DNA from: Hyalella azteca | Lineage: Eukaryota > Arthropoda > Malacostraca > Amphipoda > Hyalellidae | NCBI RefSeq assembly: GCF_000764305.2 | Contig: NW_025947733.1 | Location: 1-64,000 of the forward strand | DNA: 64,000 nt | Direction: 5' to 3' | Shown here: one piece after another, positions 1 to 10,620 of the stretch | How positions within the stretch are numbered: the stretch's first letter is position 1 | Layout of the letters: each line of letters starts with the position of its first letter | Made by a program: the position numbers and the translations under genes | Notes under the pieces: model-generated | What the model was told of the DNA's origin: nothing | What the model saw: the letters and a program-made list of their open reading frames with translations, nothing else | Database searches by the model: none

Positions 1-77
1 GTATGACCTTGTTAAGAATAAGCACCCCAGTATGACCCTATCAAGAATAAGCACCCCAGTATGACCTTGTTAAGGCT
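1..77. repeat. 31-bp tandem repeat, about 2.4 copies
   Basis: The unit beginning GTATGACCTTGTTAAGAATA repeats at about 31 bp, with one copy reading CCCTATC in place of CCTTGTT. It runs into the left window edge, so the array may be longer. From here to about 760 no gene or recognisable element is seen. Confidence 0.8.
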
Positions 78-762
78 TATAATTACCTTCATTAATTTAG
101 AGCAAATTTTGCTCCTATATAAGCTCCTATTTCAGAAAACTGGAAAACTGCATTTTGGAAGATATTCACTTCAGTGTATCTCCGTGACTATCTTTTGCTT
201 TCGGCTGCTATTTTGCTTCCTGTTTGGAAATGTGTTCCTATTATAGCAGCAATTGGAGGCTCTTAAAGTTTCTGTTATTCTGGCATAGGAAATTTGCCTG
301 TTTGTAGAACATGAGTCTCTGCCTGTGTGTTTGGTACCCTACCTCGCACAATCCTCGTTTATTTTTACAACGAATAGTCAATTTTTTCACCCCACTTGTT
401 ATTTTATTTAATCCTTCTCTTATTTCGAACGTTACTTTGAATGAAGCTTGTCTGACACCAAAATTATCTCTGAGTTAACGGATCGCACTTTATGTTGGTG
501 CTGAACTAGGAGTTCAAACGTGATTTTCAAGTTGGATCAAACTGGACAATACTCGTTCACGCTAATCCCATTGGCCTTCAATCCTAAATCCCATTCGCCT
601 TCTGACGAGCACAGACACACGTCAGAAGACCGCCCTAAGGCATCAAGTAATCGGTAATCCTATCCCTCATTAGGGATTACTTTACCTTACAAGCAACAGT
701 TGTAATGTTCACAGGGAGATTGTAGACCGGGCAACTGTTGTAACCTTTTTTGAACATGAGTG

Positions 763-1011
763 TCACTTGAGCTTCTTTCCAATCAGGCGACAAAGTTTGT
801 TCTTTCTAGGTTTTTCGGAAAAAAATACACTCAAAGGGCCAGCCAAGACTGTTGCTAATCCTTTGAGTGATCTGAGGTGGAAGCTATCAGGTCCATATGA
901 CTTGCTGGAATTCAGAGAGACCAGGTGCTTGAGAACCTCTTCTTCGTGCATTTCATAATTTTTTAACTTCGAACTCACTGGGTGTCCCTCAAATAAATCA
1001 AAAATGTTCAA
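763..1011 (-). pseudogene. LINE reverse-transcriptase fragment (CR1/jockey-like)
   Basis: The minus-strand frame contains LVSLNSSKSYGPDSFHLRSL followed by a hydrophobic stretch ending in PLSVFF. This matches the early palm region of non-LTR retrotransposon reverse transcriptases, where K-S-x-G-P-D is typical. Lower coordinates (about 680-765) keep matching the next RT block (AQVTLMFKKG), but in another frame, so the copy is frameshifted. No endonuclease domain and no catalytic YADD box are visible. It is a dead fragment. The family assignment rests on motif recognition only. Confidence 0.65.
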
Positions 1012-1604
1012 GTTTTCGGCCGTAGAGACGCTGCTAAAAGTTAATTAATAATATTTATCTTGCCTTAGTCAAATGACATCTTTCGCTGATATACTTTTAT
1101 ATCAGAAATACTGTCCTCAGTTTTAGACTTCGAGCTAGTGAACAGGGGCTACTCAATAGCTGGAATACTGATAAAGCCGTCATCCCTGCATACGCTACAA
1201 AAGACGTGATACAAAACGTTAGTCTTGCCCTCCTCAGAGGATATCTTTCGCTGAGCTACTTTCAACTCAGCCTCTGAAATAGCATAGTTTGTCATAACGC
1301 TTCAAGCTTGCGAGTCATGATACAAATATGGCTTAATATATATATACTAGGGTGAAAATAAGCATGTTTGTGACGCATAATTCATAAAAATGATATCATT
1401 AACGATTAAGAAAGTAATTGAAAAAGTTTTCTCGTTAATGAAGTTTTCTAATCGATTAAAAGAAGTTATTAAGTTGCCAACTAATCTAAACGGAGTGAAT
1501 CGGCCGAGTTAGAGTGCACGGTATCTAGCTTATCTGTTCTTATCGCCTCCAATTTCTCCTACACATACGCCATACCATAGAAATAGAATTTTTCCATCAT
1601 GAAT

Positions 1605-1820
1605 TCACCCCATCTGTCGCCTACCTCTTGCGGTTATTGCCGTTATGTGATAACCAAACTTGACCTGAGTGTTCATCAACACTCCTAGATCGCGAACGAG
1701 TCGCTTCTCTTCTATTTCCGTGCCGACAGGTGCCTGGTAGCGGTGCTCCATACCAGCTCTTTCGCTACCTCTGTATCTCAGGACCTCAAACTTGGTCCCG
1801 TTGAACTGCATGTTGGTCAC
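1605..1820 (-). pseudogene. LINE reverse-transcriptase fragment, region after the catalytic box
   Basis: The minus-strand reading has KFEVLRYRGSE, then LVRDLGVLMNTQVKFGYHI and TARGRRQMG. This is the layout that follows the YADD box in CR1-type LINEs (an RDLGV motif, then a segment on earlier moves or copies). It lies at higher coordinates than the earlier-domain fragment at 763-1011 although both are on the minus strand. The two are therefore separate insertions or rearranged pieces, not one colinear element. Between 1011 and 1605 nothing else is identified. Confidence 0.6.
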
Positions 1821-1833
1821 TTGGGCCCAACAT

Positions 1834-2020
1834 GTCGTAATGTTTCACGTACCGTAATGTTTCACGTGTCGTAATGTTTCACGTGTCGTAATGTTTCACG
1901 TGTCGTAATGTTTCACGTGTCGTAATGTTTCACTTGTCGTAATGTTTCACGTGTCGTAATGTTTCACGTGTCGTAATGTTTCACGTGTCGTAATGTTTGA
2001 CGTGTCATAATGTTTGATAT
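1834..2020. repeat. 17-bp minisatellite with a CACGTG in most units
   Basis: About 11 copies of a unit close to CGTAATGTTTCACGTGT lie in direct tandem, with small changes in the first and last units. Most junctions carry the palindrome CACGTG (an E-box core). The array directly precedes a protein-like segment starting near 2028. Confidence 0.85.
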
Positions 2021-2027
2021 GAAACGT

Positions 2028-2242
2028 GTGTGCCACAACACCCGCAGTGGCCCTTGCCCTGCAGCAGCACGTCAAGAAGATGAAGGAGGAGGCAGCGATG
2101 CGCGTGGACGGTCCTGCAGACCTACTCGTGCCCCACGCACTGCACACGTACACAGTACACTTACGTGGGCCACCACAACTTCAGTCACTACACCGCGATG
2201 TCGGCGCGCGTTGCTTCAGCCTTGGAGAAACGCATTCGCTGA
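2028..2242 (+). pseudogene. Unrecognised coding segment with a frameshift and terminal stop
   Basis: I do not recognise the protein. The first frame reads ALQQHVKKMKEEAAMRVDG and then VPHALHTYT. About 45 codons later a different frame takes over with TYVGHHNFSHYTAMSARVAS and ALEKRIR, then TGA at 2240-2242. At the switch (about 2143-2158) there is a 7-bp near-duplication (GTACACA/GTACACT). A 7-bp insertion would explain the frame change. Possible acceptors (CCCGCAG, CCCTGCAG) lie at the left end. Both halves look more protein-like than the other frames, and the segment is GC-rich compared with its AT-rich surroundings. It could be the last exon of a broken gene or a sequence error in a live one. 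Confidence 0.4.
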
Positions 2243-3024
2243 AATGAATTGTTCACACTATACAAATAGTGGCACTTTATGTATGAAGCTCTGATACGCT
2301 CTTTTTAGGGACTAGCTGGCTTAGGAAGACCTGCACTAGGGCGATAGGTGCATCGCTTTTTGGACAAATTCTCACTAATTTCTATAAGCGTGGGTTAGAT
2401 TCTTGGCATGGGGTGATGATTTGAAGGCAGCACACCAGTGTCGCAGTGGACAAAATCACCCAAACCTCATAAGATCTGGGGGCAACAGCGGGCACGGCTG
2501 GCTGATGGTTGCACGGATGGGAGTGAAGTGAGTCTGCTGTTATATGGTGGCTTGGGTACGAGTAGGCGTTCAATGTTCTGTTCTCAAATTAAACCATAGC
2601 CCTTAGCTCAATGAGTAGAAGACGTGGGAAAGTTGCTGTTTCACGCACGCTTTTGCATTGAAAATTCTGTAAATTTATGTTTGATCTAATGTCTTGGAGG
2701 AATAATTTCACAAGCATATCGCCAACATATTTATTTTAGAAATCTCTTAAACATGGCTTCAGTAATACGCTTTTTAGTCGTGTGTAGTATAACCATAGAG
2801 GCGCTGGGCATCATGATAAAATTCATCAAGTCGCCTGTCGCCATAAACATCCCACGTAATACCTTAAGTAAACATGTTGCCTGAGCCCACCTCCGACGAG
2901 GAGAGGGTGGCAGAGGCGAGTTGTGTGCCGAGACCACAAGCTCGGGATGCCACTGCTGCTCGAGCCCGCCTTCAACGAGGAGGGAACGGCTTTAGGGCTG
3001 TTGTAAGACTGGTGGTGCGTGCAG

Positions 3025-3204
3025 ATGATGCAGTGCAGCGAGGTGCTGCTGGAGGTTACACGTGACACCGTCACCGTAACTGCCGCCTTCATGATCCACG
3101 TCCTGACGAGCCTCAAACAAATGCGGCGCGCCACACGAGACGAGCCTCCCGCCAGGGAGCTTGACTGCAACAATGACAATGACGACACAGACGAGGAGCT
3201 CTGA
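3025..3204 (+). CDS. Candidate terminal exon of an unrecognised gene
   Basis: After a possible acceptor (GTGCGTGCAG at 3015-3024) a 60-codon frame runs to TGA at 3202-3204. It reads MMQCSEVLLEVTRDTVTVTA, then FMIHVLTSLKQMRRATRDE, and ends in an acidic tail rich in N, D and E. The middle looks amphipathic and helical. I cannot name it. The region is GC-rich, so open frames occur on both strands, and support is only the splice-like left edge and the residue pattern. It would end 88 bp from a minus-strand candidate terminal exon (3293-3513), a tail-to-tail arrangement. Confidence 0.33.
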   Translation: MMQCSEVLLEVTRDTVTVTAAFMIHVLTSLKQMRRATRDEPPARELDCNNDNDDTDEEL

Positions 3205-3292
3205 GGACGGGCCTGGCGGAGCTGTAGCTCCTGCTTCAGCAGTACCTGATGGTGGTGGAGGCCTCGGCAACACGAATATAGTGAGTTCTTGG

Positions 3293-3513
3293 CTAGATTT
3301 TGATGAGAGGATCAGTGAAGGCCACTTGCACGTGGTGCGTGCAGCTGACATGCAGCACTAGGGGCTCGTAGCAGTCGGGGCACTTTGAGAGGCACCTAGA
3401 CCTGCTCCTGGCCAGTGCCTTCCTGCGCAGGGCAGCGAGCTCCTGGGCCGTGGAGAGATCCACGGTCACCATAAAGGGCGCTGATCTCGACCAGCTGAAC
3501 GTGGGCCACGAGC
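3293..3513 (-). CDS. Candidate terminal exon with a Cys/His-rich motif, unrecognised
   Basis: On the minus strand a CCCTGCAG acceptor is followed by a 72-codon frame to TAG (3295-3293). It reads SWPTFSWSRSAPFMVTVDLS, then a basic helix AQELAALRRKALARSRSR, then CLSKCPDCYEPLVLHVSCTH and HVQVAFTDPLIKI. The C-x3-C-x2-C plus H-x3-C-x-H-H spacing suggests a small metal-binding fold. The residue pattern is strikingly protein-like for a frame with an acceptor on one side and a stop on the other. No upstream exon was found on the minus strand, and I do not recognise the family. Confidence 0.45.
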
Positions 3514-4330
3514 CTGCAGGGCATCACACATTTAGGGATGTTGTCTGGGGCAGCGGCGACTACCGCCGAGGAATTAAACAAGTGTGGGGACACAATTACA
3601 CGATATGTGGACATAACTGTAAAGAAGTAGCTCGCGAGAAAGTAGACCGAAATGCGACTGGAGGATGGAAAGAATTTTTTGCCTTATTTGAGCGAGAAAT
3701 TTTAAAACGAATACAAACAAACTTCGAGAAAATATATAAACACAAATCGTAAATCTAAAAAGCTAGAAATTGCATTTCAGATAACAGCAATAGAGTGAGT
3801 AAGCTGGAAATATAAATTGCTTTCCAGATATTTTTTTACGATTAGAATGCAAATGAATGCATATGATAAAATCTTCTCATTGACCGACCAATATAATTTT
3901 TTTTTAAACTGACGTCCCTGTAGTGCATGAGCACCATCCTGGATCTACCTGTGAGCAAAACTGGAAGCCCAGCTAATAGAACCTTCAGGAATCATTGACA
4001 TTTAATGCTGAAACTGAAACTTTCTGCTGAGTCCAGGTGTAACGAGTGGTCATCTTCCGGCTACTTCTTCACCTTCAAGCCGGCTACAACAACAACAACA
4101 TAAAAATTAAGACTTTAAGAAATTAAGAGGCAGTTCAGTTGACTAGCCATCTCTGTGCGAGTGTGAAGTGCAGACTGCTGTGCTGCCATTCTGTCTTGAA
4201 ACCCATAGCTTGTTTGTTCCTTTTTTTTATTAAATAAACTTAATAGAACAGTGCAACGGACAGCGGTCATTATGAGTGAAGAATCTCCTAAGAAGAAAAG
4301 GAAATTATGGTACATACACTACGACTACAG
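3514..4330. other. AT-rich stretch with no identified gene
   Basis: Only short open frames and homopolymer or ACA-type simple runs (near 4090) are visible. I see no gene or known element here. Confidence 0.5.
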
Positions 4331-4870
4331 TCTAGAGTCAGCTGCATTCATCGGTTCATACGGTAAACACCATACGATTGTGCTCTGTACCCATGAGAGT
4401 GGCGTTCATGCAGTAACCATCAATTGATTTTGCTCAGATTAACGTATCAGTCTATTTGTGACTAACGTGATTATCGTGAATATTCATATTACCGTAAACT
4501 TTTTTTTTTTTATTCATAATCACACTTCTCTGTATGCCGAGAGTATACTGGCTGAGCTAAGTGTGTGACTTTAAGTTTAAGAACCCGGCTGGCTTTCTCG
4601 CCCCTCCCCCCTCCTCTTCTCTCCATGAGAAGAGGTTATAGGTAGGAGAAGGCCTGCGAGCCAGCTTAATTTTTCATATTTTCATATTCTAGTAGACAAA
4701 ACTAAAATTTTGGTTAGCTATTATTGTCTCCAATTCCTGTTGTATATGTATTCATTGTATTCTGCATTAACTGTGTCCATTTCTGTTACAATTCAAAGTC
4801 ATTGAGTGTTTGTGTTTATTATCTTTGTCATTATATTATTATTTGTATGTTCAAAATTCTTGTCAATATA
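4330..4870 (+). repeat. Dispersed repeat, copy 1 (inverted copy at 31100-31582)
   Basis: The same sequence, including CTCCATGAGAAGAGG and GTTAGCTATTATTGTCTC, occurs in reverse orientation at 31100-31582. The shared part spans about 500 bp. No coding capacity was seen, and no terminal repeats were defined. Confidence 0.7.
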
Positions 4871-4890
4871 ATTTAATAGCTGTGTGTATC

Positions 4891-5018
4891 CCACTATGCA
4901 GAGGGTGGATGCAGCGTCGGCAATATATGGATTTTTAAGCCCAAAGCGTCGCCAGCCATTTTAAAGATGCGTCGCCGGGTAATTTTTAATGAAAAGCCAT
5001 TTACGCTGAGTAATGACG
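4891..5018 (+). repeat. One-armed copy of the palindromic MITE found at 11300-11506
   Basis: It starts CCACTATGCAGAGGGTGGAT and continues through AAGCCCAAAGCGTCGCC and the spacer-type sequence GAAAAGCCATTTACGCTGAG. It equals the reverse complement of about 11379-11506, that is one arm plus the central spacer. The second arm is absent. Confidence 0.75.
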
Positions 5019-5895
5019 AACTATTTACAAGCCACAAACTTATTACAAGGTTGCATGCACGTGTTACCCCAAATAACTAATTTTACCCTAAAAACANACT
5101 CAAAAGGATAGGTACTTATTATTGTTTTCTAACGTTCTTCGGTTGGTTGACAGTTTACACACTGCCGCATTTGATATCACTGTAAATTAAAAATTTTAAT
5201 GTTCATGGCTCGTGAGATTCAGGACCAAGCAATGAAAATTGGTTAACTATTCAATTCAAACGGAGATTCATCGGCCTAGCTTATTTGACTTTATTTCATT
5301 CAATTTCTTTAAAAATAATATGTACCTATCGCAATTTAAAGTTAGAACTATTTCCTAATTAAGCTAATAGGCTAATACATTTTTATATTCTTCATGATAA
5401 CTTATCTCTCTCAGTGCATAAAATTGATTACAAATTTTTCAAGCTATACTTTTGTTGTCATAAGTCTTACCTTAGAGGCTCTGAATTAGAAATTGGCAGT
5501 ATAATTACGATAGGTATTAGGTTTGAACAATAATACGAATCTGATCAGATCATCAGATTCAGACTAGGTACGGGACAATTTTTTTGCATTTTGGCTGCAA
5601 AACATGAAAATTGTGTAGCTTTTGTTCTTTTTTGTTTTGTTTAGGGTTTTTCGGATCACATTACAAAATTTGTAGGTAGGCTTAATTTGATCAGAAAACC
5701 CCTTTTTTATCTATTTTTCAAATTATCCAATTTAAAAGGTACCTATATTATTTTATAGGTAAATTAGATTGCAAAGCAGAGCATTTTAAGATTAGATTGA
5801 AAATTTGAGACAAGATTGGGAAATTCCTAGGTACTTAATTTATCCCGACCCCAAGTTTTGTGACTTCATATTTTAGCATAGGTTAAGGTAGTTGC

Positions 5896-6146
5896 AATAA
5901 TAATAATAATAGCGGTTTCAGCATTTATTAGGCCGTAGGCCTGTCGCCGATTCTCAACATTGCAGAACATTCACAGCATTTTGCGGTCTTGAACTTGCAA
6001 CTCACTGCTACAATTCTGCTGTGCTTAACCGCCTGGCCTCCTCGCCGATTCTGACCAGAAACTGGCGCACAGAGCTGGGATCGAACCCACGCCTCTCTGC
6101 GCCAATCCTGGTACTCTGAACTTTAACCACTGGGCCACCCTGCCCA
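5896..6146 (-). repeat. tRNA-derived SINE, minus-strand copy
   Basis: In reverse complement it begins TGGGCAGGGTGGCCCAGTGG (Pol III A-box-like) and has GGGTTCGATCCCAGC (B box). It ends with ATTATTATTATT after the tail motif GCGACAGGCCTACGGCCTAA. Full-length copies are here and at 37775-38020, with a tail fragment at 9061-9118. Confidence 0.85.
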
Positions 6147-6209
6147 ATAGCTACCTTACCTACCTAGGTATCTAGCATCCCATCCAGAGACCAGGAAAAA
6201 GACCAGGAG

Positions 6210-6599
6210 GTGATAGAGAGAGTTGAGAGTTTTGTGGCACAAAATATCAAGCCACAATGCCCTGAAATAAGTTTTCATGAGCTCCAAAAGTGCATGCAAA
6301 TGCCAAAAAACACCTCGCCTGGAAGTGATCTTATTGCTAGTGTCTTCCTTACCAAGAGCCCAGATCACATAAAGATGGAGCTCCTCAACCTATATAATAC
6401 CAGCTTCTTCAGTGGAACAGTCCCAATGGCTTGGAAGCAAGGGGTCATATGCCCAATACTAAAGCCTGGGAAAGATCCAACAGAGGTCAAGTCCTATAGG
6501 CCCATAACCTTGCTGTCCTGTATTGGCAAGCTAATGGAAAGAATCATNCATTATAGAATTGTTAAAGCATGGCAACTGCTGATATATGTTTTGATTTAG
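6210..6599 (+). pseudogene. LINE reverse-transcriptase fragment (jockey/CR1-like)
   Basis: The frame reads KNTSPGSDLIA, then MAWKQGVICPILKPGKDPTE and VKSYRPITLLSCIGKLMERI. This is the conserved block before the RT palm (P-x-x-W-K-x-x-x-x-P-I-x-K-P-G-K, then Y-R-P-I-x-L-L). An n at 6547 follows the IGKLMERI motif and the match stops there, so the piece is cut at an assembly gap. There is no catalytic YADD box. It starts next to a SINE (5896-6146). Confidence 0.8.
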
Positions 6600-6754
6600 C
6601 AAGTAGATCATCTAGGTTTTTTTTCAATATTATTATAATTATGTATATATTTCTATTATTATTGTTATTATTATTGTTTTTTGTTTAATGAAGGTTGTTA
6701 TATTAGCAGCCCTTACTTACCTAAATTACATTAGCAGTAACTCATTTCATTTAC

Positions 6755-6955
6755 TAATATATGTTCCCTGTAAACTTCTACCCAATCCTGTACTGAGTTA
6801 CATCAGCCAACCTCACAAGATGGCAGCAATTAATTCCATATACAAAGAAGCTGAAAACCACAAGCTATAAGCTCTCAGGGTTAACGGTCATCCATTTGGC
6901 AGACCTGCGGCTTTAAGTCCACTCCAAGTGGACATCTTGCAAAGAAGAAGAAGCT
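6755..6955 (+). repeat. Dispersed repeat with (GAA)n tail, copy 1
   Basis: It shares ATATGTTCCCTGTAAACTTC, ATACAAAGAAGCTGAAAACC and CTGCGGCTTTAAGTCCACTC with 9846-10050 and ends in a GAAGAAGAAG run. TCCACTCCAAGTGGA near the end can form a hairpin. A 3' hairpin plus simple tail suggests a LINE or SINE 3' end. A reversed fragment lies at about 31582-31660. Confidence 0.75.
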
Positions 6956-6967
6956 ATCTTGCAAATG

Positions 6968-7190
6968 AAATAGTTTATTAGACTCTTCCTCCAGTTCAAT
7001 TTTGAGTCCTACCTATAAGTAGGTAGACCAGCTAAGTGAGCTAAGTACGTAGTAATAAGTATCGTTATTTCATTAATAGGCTTTCAGCATTATCATTCAA
7101 TCTGTTAGATGTTGTTTTAAATCTCGAGTAAATGTGCAAATTAAAAATGAACTGATTCTAAAAAATCTTAAGTTTGCCACTGCGCAGTGA
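6968..7190. repeat. Degenerate copy of the hAT-like MITE (see 34681-34862)
   Basis: Features such as TTAGACTCTTCCTCCAGTTC, TTAAAAATGAACTGATTCTA and GTTTGCCACTG match the family at 34681, 35272 and 17474, but the left terminus is missing and the interior is diverged. Confidence 0.55.
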
Positions 7191-7898
7191 AGCTCATGAT
7201 GACATTTAAATTTGGAAATCTTGTGGCTCCAAATGGGTGTTGAATAGCAATTAAATGAATCTGCTTTCCAAACTGTATAATATAAAAAGTCCTGTAAGGC
7301 TGTAACTAGAGCCGTTATTCAGTAATTGGGAAAAGTACTATTTCTTCTGAAATATTGCAGCTCTAATATTGTATAATATCAGATCAGATCAGTAAGTCCA
7401 AAATCTTGCAGCTCTAACATAATGTAGTACCTATACTAGTATTTGTGTTTGAAGAAATTGTGGTTCACAAAAGTGTCATCATTTTACATAATTATAACTT
7501 TTTCAGTTCATTGCCATTCTCCTACTAAAATATCCTTCATAATGGGTGAACCCATAACCTTTCTTTGGAGATGGCATAGTTGCAACTTGCAATCATGTCA
7601 AACTGCATTATAACTGTGTTTATTTTTAAATTTAAATATAAATAATACATTATCACATGTTCAGTTGCCTCTAAACTTTAGTCTAAACTCTAAAGTGTAG
7701 ACAAATGTTCTAGTTGCTGTTTCTATGGTAAAATTAGAGATTTGGGTTAACATATGCACAGGACTTATTATGCAGCTCATAATTAACTTTTCATAGCCTG
7801 CATGTGGTATTCATGGCTTGTATATCCATAACATCATGCCTCAAAGAATCAGTGATCACAGCTCAAAGAATCCAGCTGTGGTTCAGGCCTTCAGGGAG
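7191..7898. other. Intergenic, nothing identified
   Basis: AT-rich sequence partly similar to 43380-43690 (shared ATAAACTTTTCATGCCTG-like and GTATTCATGGCT motifs). This indicates an old dispersed repeat. No gene is seen. Confidence 0.45.
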
Positions 7899-8425
7899 TA
7901 CCATAAAATGGGGTAACTTAGACTCCTGGGGTAACTTAGACCACTTTTAGTTTTTTTAACAAAAACCCCCAAAACTCAAAAACTATTTGACATAGAAAAA
8001 TTTTGTCCCAAGAAAAAAAATCCCAAGTAGCCCCATTCGACGGGGCTACTCGGGACACTCTTTTTTTGCTTCTGACACCTTACAAATAGCATATGGATTT
8101 TTTTGGAGAAGACATGCGATAGCCCTTGCAAAGAGCTTTGAAATGAGCCTAAACTTGTTTATGAAATGTTTCATACGAAAACTTCTGATCAAACGAACGA
8201 AAACTTCTGATTAAACGAACGAAAACTTCTGATCAAACAAACGAAAACTTCTGATCAAACGAACGAAAACAAACTTTTAGAAGATAATTTTGAAATCATA
8301 ACGTCTATTGAATTCTAATACGGATCTTTAATTTTAACATCATATTTCCAAAAATCAAGTATTGCATTTCTTTTAATTGAAAAACATTCTTTTGCATCAA
8401 AAACAATGAATTTTTCTTACAGCTC
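7899..8425. repeat. Dispersed repeat with ACCATAAAATGGGGTAAC terminus
   Basis: The left end ACCATAAAATGGGGTAACTT is the reverse complement of the sequence at 46880-46896. Internal parts recur inverted at 30681-30795 and 13855-13975. It includes the motif AAGTAGCCCCATTCGACGGG, also found around 44880-45030 and 46440. A 21-bp minisatellite (AAACTTCTGATCAAACGAACG, about 5 units) lies at about 8176-8275. It looks like a non-coding DNA element family with several truncated members. Confidence 0.6.
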
Positions 8426-8463
8426 CTCACGAATGACGAATGAATGCTACCGAATCGACACTT

Positions 8464-9018
8464 TAATAATAATTCCTGCCGCACCGTATCGATAATAACT
8501 ACTTATATTTCAAAATTCAAGCAAATCAGTTCAGTACTATAGGAGTTATGAGTCCTTCGGTTGATTAAAAAATATGTTTATTAGTTTTAATTGAAAACTA
8601 ATTTATGTAAAAATCTGAAAAAAATTCATGTCGCAGCGTATCGATTATAAATAATTATATTTCAAAATTCAAGCAAATCAGTTCAGTATTGTAGGAGTTA
8701 TGAGTACTTCGTTTAATTAAAAAATACGTTTATTAATTTTAATTGAAAAGTAATTTATGTAAAAATCTGTAATAATTCCTCCCATAGCGTATCGATAATA
8801 ACTACTTATATTCCAAAATTCAAGCAACTCCGTTCAGTATTGTAGGTGTTAGGAGTTCTTCGGTTGATTAAAAAATACGTTTATTACTTTTAATTAAAAA
8901 TAATTTATGTAAAAATCTGTAATAATTCCTGCCGCAGCGTATCAATAATAAATACTTATATTCCAAAATTCAAGCAAATCCGTTCAGTATTGTAGGAGTT
9001 ATGAGTCCTTCGGTTGAG
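8464..9018. repeat. Satellite-like tandem repeat, unit about 151 bp, 3.6 copies
   Basis: CGTATCGATAATAACTACTT-type landmarks occur at about 8485, 8637, 8788 and 8938 (spacing 152, 151, 150). Each is followed by AAAATTCAAGCAAATC, GTTCAGTA and AGGAGTTATGAGTCCTTCGG. Copies are diverged by substitutions but keep register. Confidence 0.85.
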
Positions 9019-9060
9019 CTGAGTCCGCAGGCGAGTTCGCAGGCGGGTCCGCAAAAGTGT

Positions 9061-9118
9061 CGATTCAGTGAATCGGCGACAGGCCTACGGCCTACTAAAC
9101 GCTGAAACCGCTATAACA
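9061..9118 (+). repeat. SINE 3'-tail fragment
   Basis: TCGGCGACAGGCCTACGGCC followed by GCTGAAACCGCTATAAC matches only the 3' end of the tRNA-derived SINE (5896-6146, 37775-38020). The tRNA-like head is absent. Confidence 0.75.
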
Positions 9119-9845
9119 GCTATTCTCTCCTACTAACAAAACGAATTTGTGATGCGTGGCAGATGGCCGTTGTAAAAGACCCGACTCCGGAGTGTATTTT
9201 TCTGAGTCACCACTCCCCAAATCAAAATCCGAATCAGATGGTAGTTATATGAATTATGAGTAACTGACATAACGGAATTAATTGACGGAACAAAGAGTAA
9301 CTTTTCGTGTAAATATACGTAAAAATTATTATTCTTGATAACATTCAATTAAATTGCCCAAATCTGATTAATAAATTATCGAAACACTTATATTAAAGTG
9401 CAGTCACATTGAACGTAAGGATTTTAATTAAGCTTCCAGCTAGGTGTATAGGTTTTTAAATTATGAAGTGATGTAAATATAAGTTTTCTTGAGAAAAACA
9501 TTGACAGCAAAAACTAATCAACAATTTTCGTCAAGAAAATGAAAATACTACTTGTTTTAATTTCTAATACATGTTGGTGCAAGTTCGTACAGAACTCGTA
9601 CAGTTCTCGTGCGTTTCGGTTAAAAATTAAGACGGAGTCTCGTTTGAACTGTGATCAAGGTAAGACGTGTTCCATTGCCTTGCAATCTCAGTGTGACTAT
9701 AATTCCAGTCAAGCCATATGGCTGGAAATCCTGAGTCAGCCGATCTTATAGATCCAGGTGTGCTGGACATACAGCTTCAGGAAAAGCACATGCCCACTGA
9801 TTCCCAGATCCAGCATTTCTGTGAGGTGGAACTTTTGAACAATGA
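9119..9845. other. Intergenic, nothing identified
   Basis: AT-rich sequence with short open frames lacking recognisable motifs. No gene is supported. Confidence 0.45.
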
Positions 9846-10050
9846 AATATATGTTCCCTGTAAACTTCTACCCAATCCTGCACTGAGCTTACATCAGCCA
9901 ACCTCACTAAATGGCAGCAATCAACTTCATATACAAAGAAGCTGAAAACCCCAAGCTATAAGCTCTCAGGCCCAACGGTCATCCATCTGGCAGACCTGCG
10001 GCTTTAAGTCCACTCCAAGTGGACACCCTGCAAAGAAGAAGAAGAAGTAT
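9846..10050 (+). repeat. Dispersed repeat with (GAA)n tail, copy 2
   Basis: Colinear with 6755-6955 for about 200 bp, ending in GAAGAAGAAGAAG. Substitutions are scattered. The two copies share the TCCACTCCAAGTGGA hairpin immediately before the tail. Confidence 0.75.
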
Positions 10051-10069
10051 TCTAGTCTCCAGTGGGTCT

Positions 10070-10620
10070 GGCCGTCTGGGGTCGCCTGCCGAAGACCACC
10101 GCGTCCACTGCCCTGGATGTAATGGACCATCAGCATCATGATTCCTGCATTCAACACATCTGGACAATCATATCTAGGCCGTGCGTCGAACCATCCCTCG
10201 GTCCGTCGCCGTCGGTCAAAACTCAAAGTCGAACGGCCACTTGTCGAAGGATGATAAATTTTGGAACACAACTATGCTATCTGAAACCTAACCTCAGATA
10301 TGGTGAATGTAAAATTACGTAATTTTACGATGCCCAGAAGGGGTCGCCTGCCAAAGAGCAAAGACCACCACTTCCCTCAGAGGCTCAGTGCCCACTGCCC
10401 TGTATGTAATGGACCATCATGAATTCATGATTGCTGCCTTCCGGAACGTAGCCTTCCGGAACATAGCCCTCAGCACTTTAAAGTTCAAACCGTCCGTATC
10501 TAGGCCGTGGGTCCGCTGGGTCAAACCAGTCCTCGGTCGAACGGCCGCTTGTCGAAGGACGGTAAATTTTGGAATAGAACTATGCTATCTGAAACCTAAC
10601 CTCAGATGCGGTGATGGCTG
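10070..10620. repeat. Tandem duplication, unit about 260-280 bp, two copies
   Basis: Both halves carry GTCGCCTGCC, AAGACCACC, CACTGCCCT, ATGTAATGGACCATCA, ATCTAGGCCGTG, CGAACGGCC, CTTGTCGAAGGA and ACTATGCTATCTGAAACCTA in the same order (10079-10310 and 10343-10615). The region is GC-richer than its flanks. Open frames do not carry across the two copies. Confidence 0.75.

Noticed and set aside
2826..3351. Other overlapping frames on both strands at 2826-3351
   Set aside because: GC-rich DNA opens most frames here. Only the two with splice-like edges and protein-like content were kept, at low confidence.
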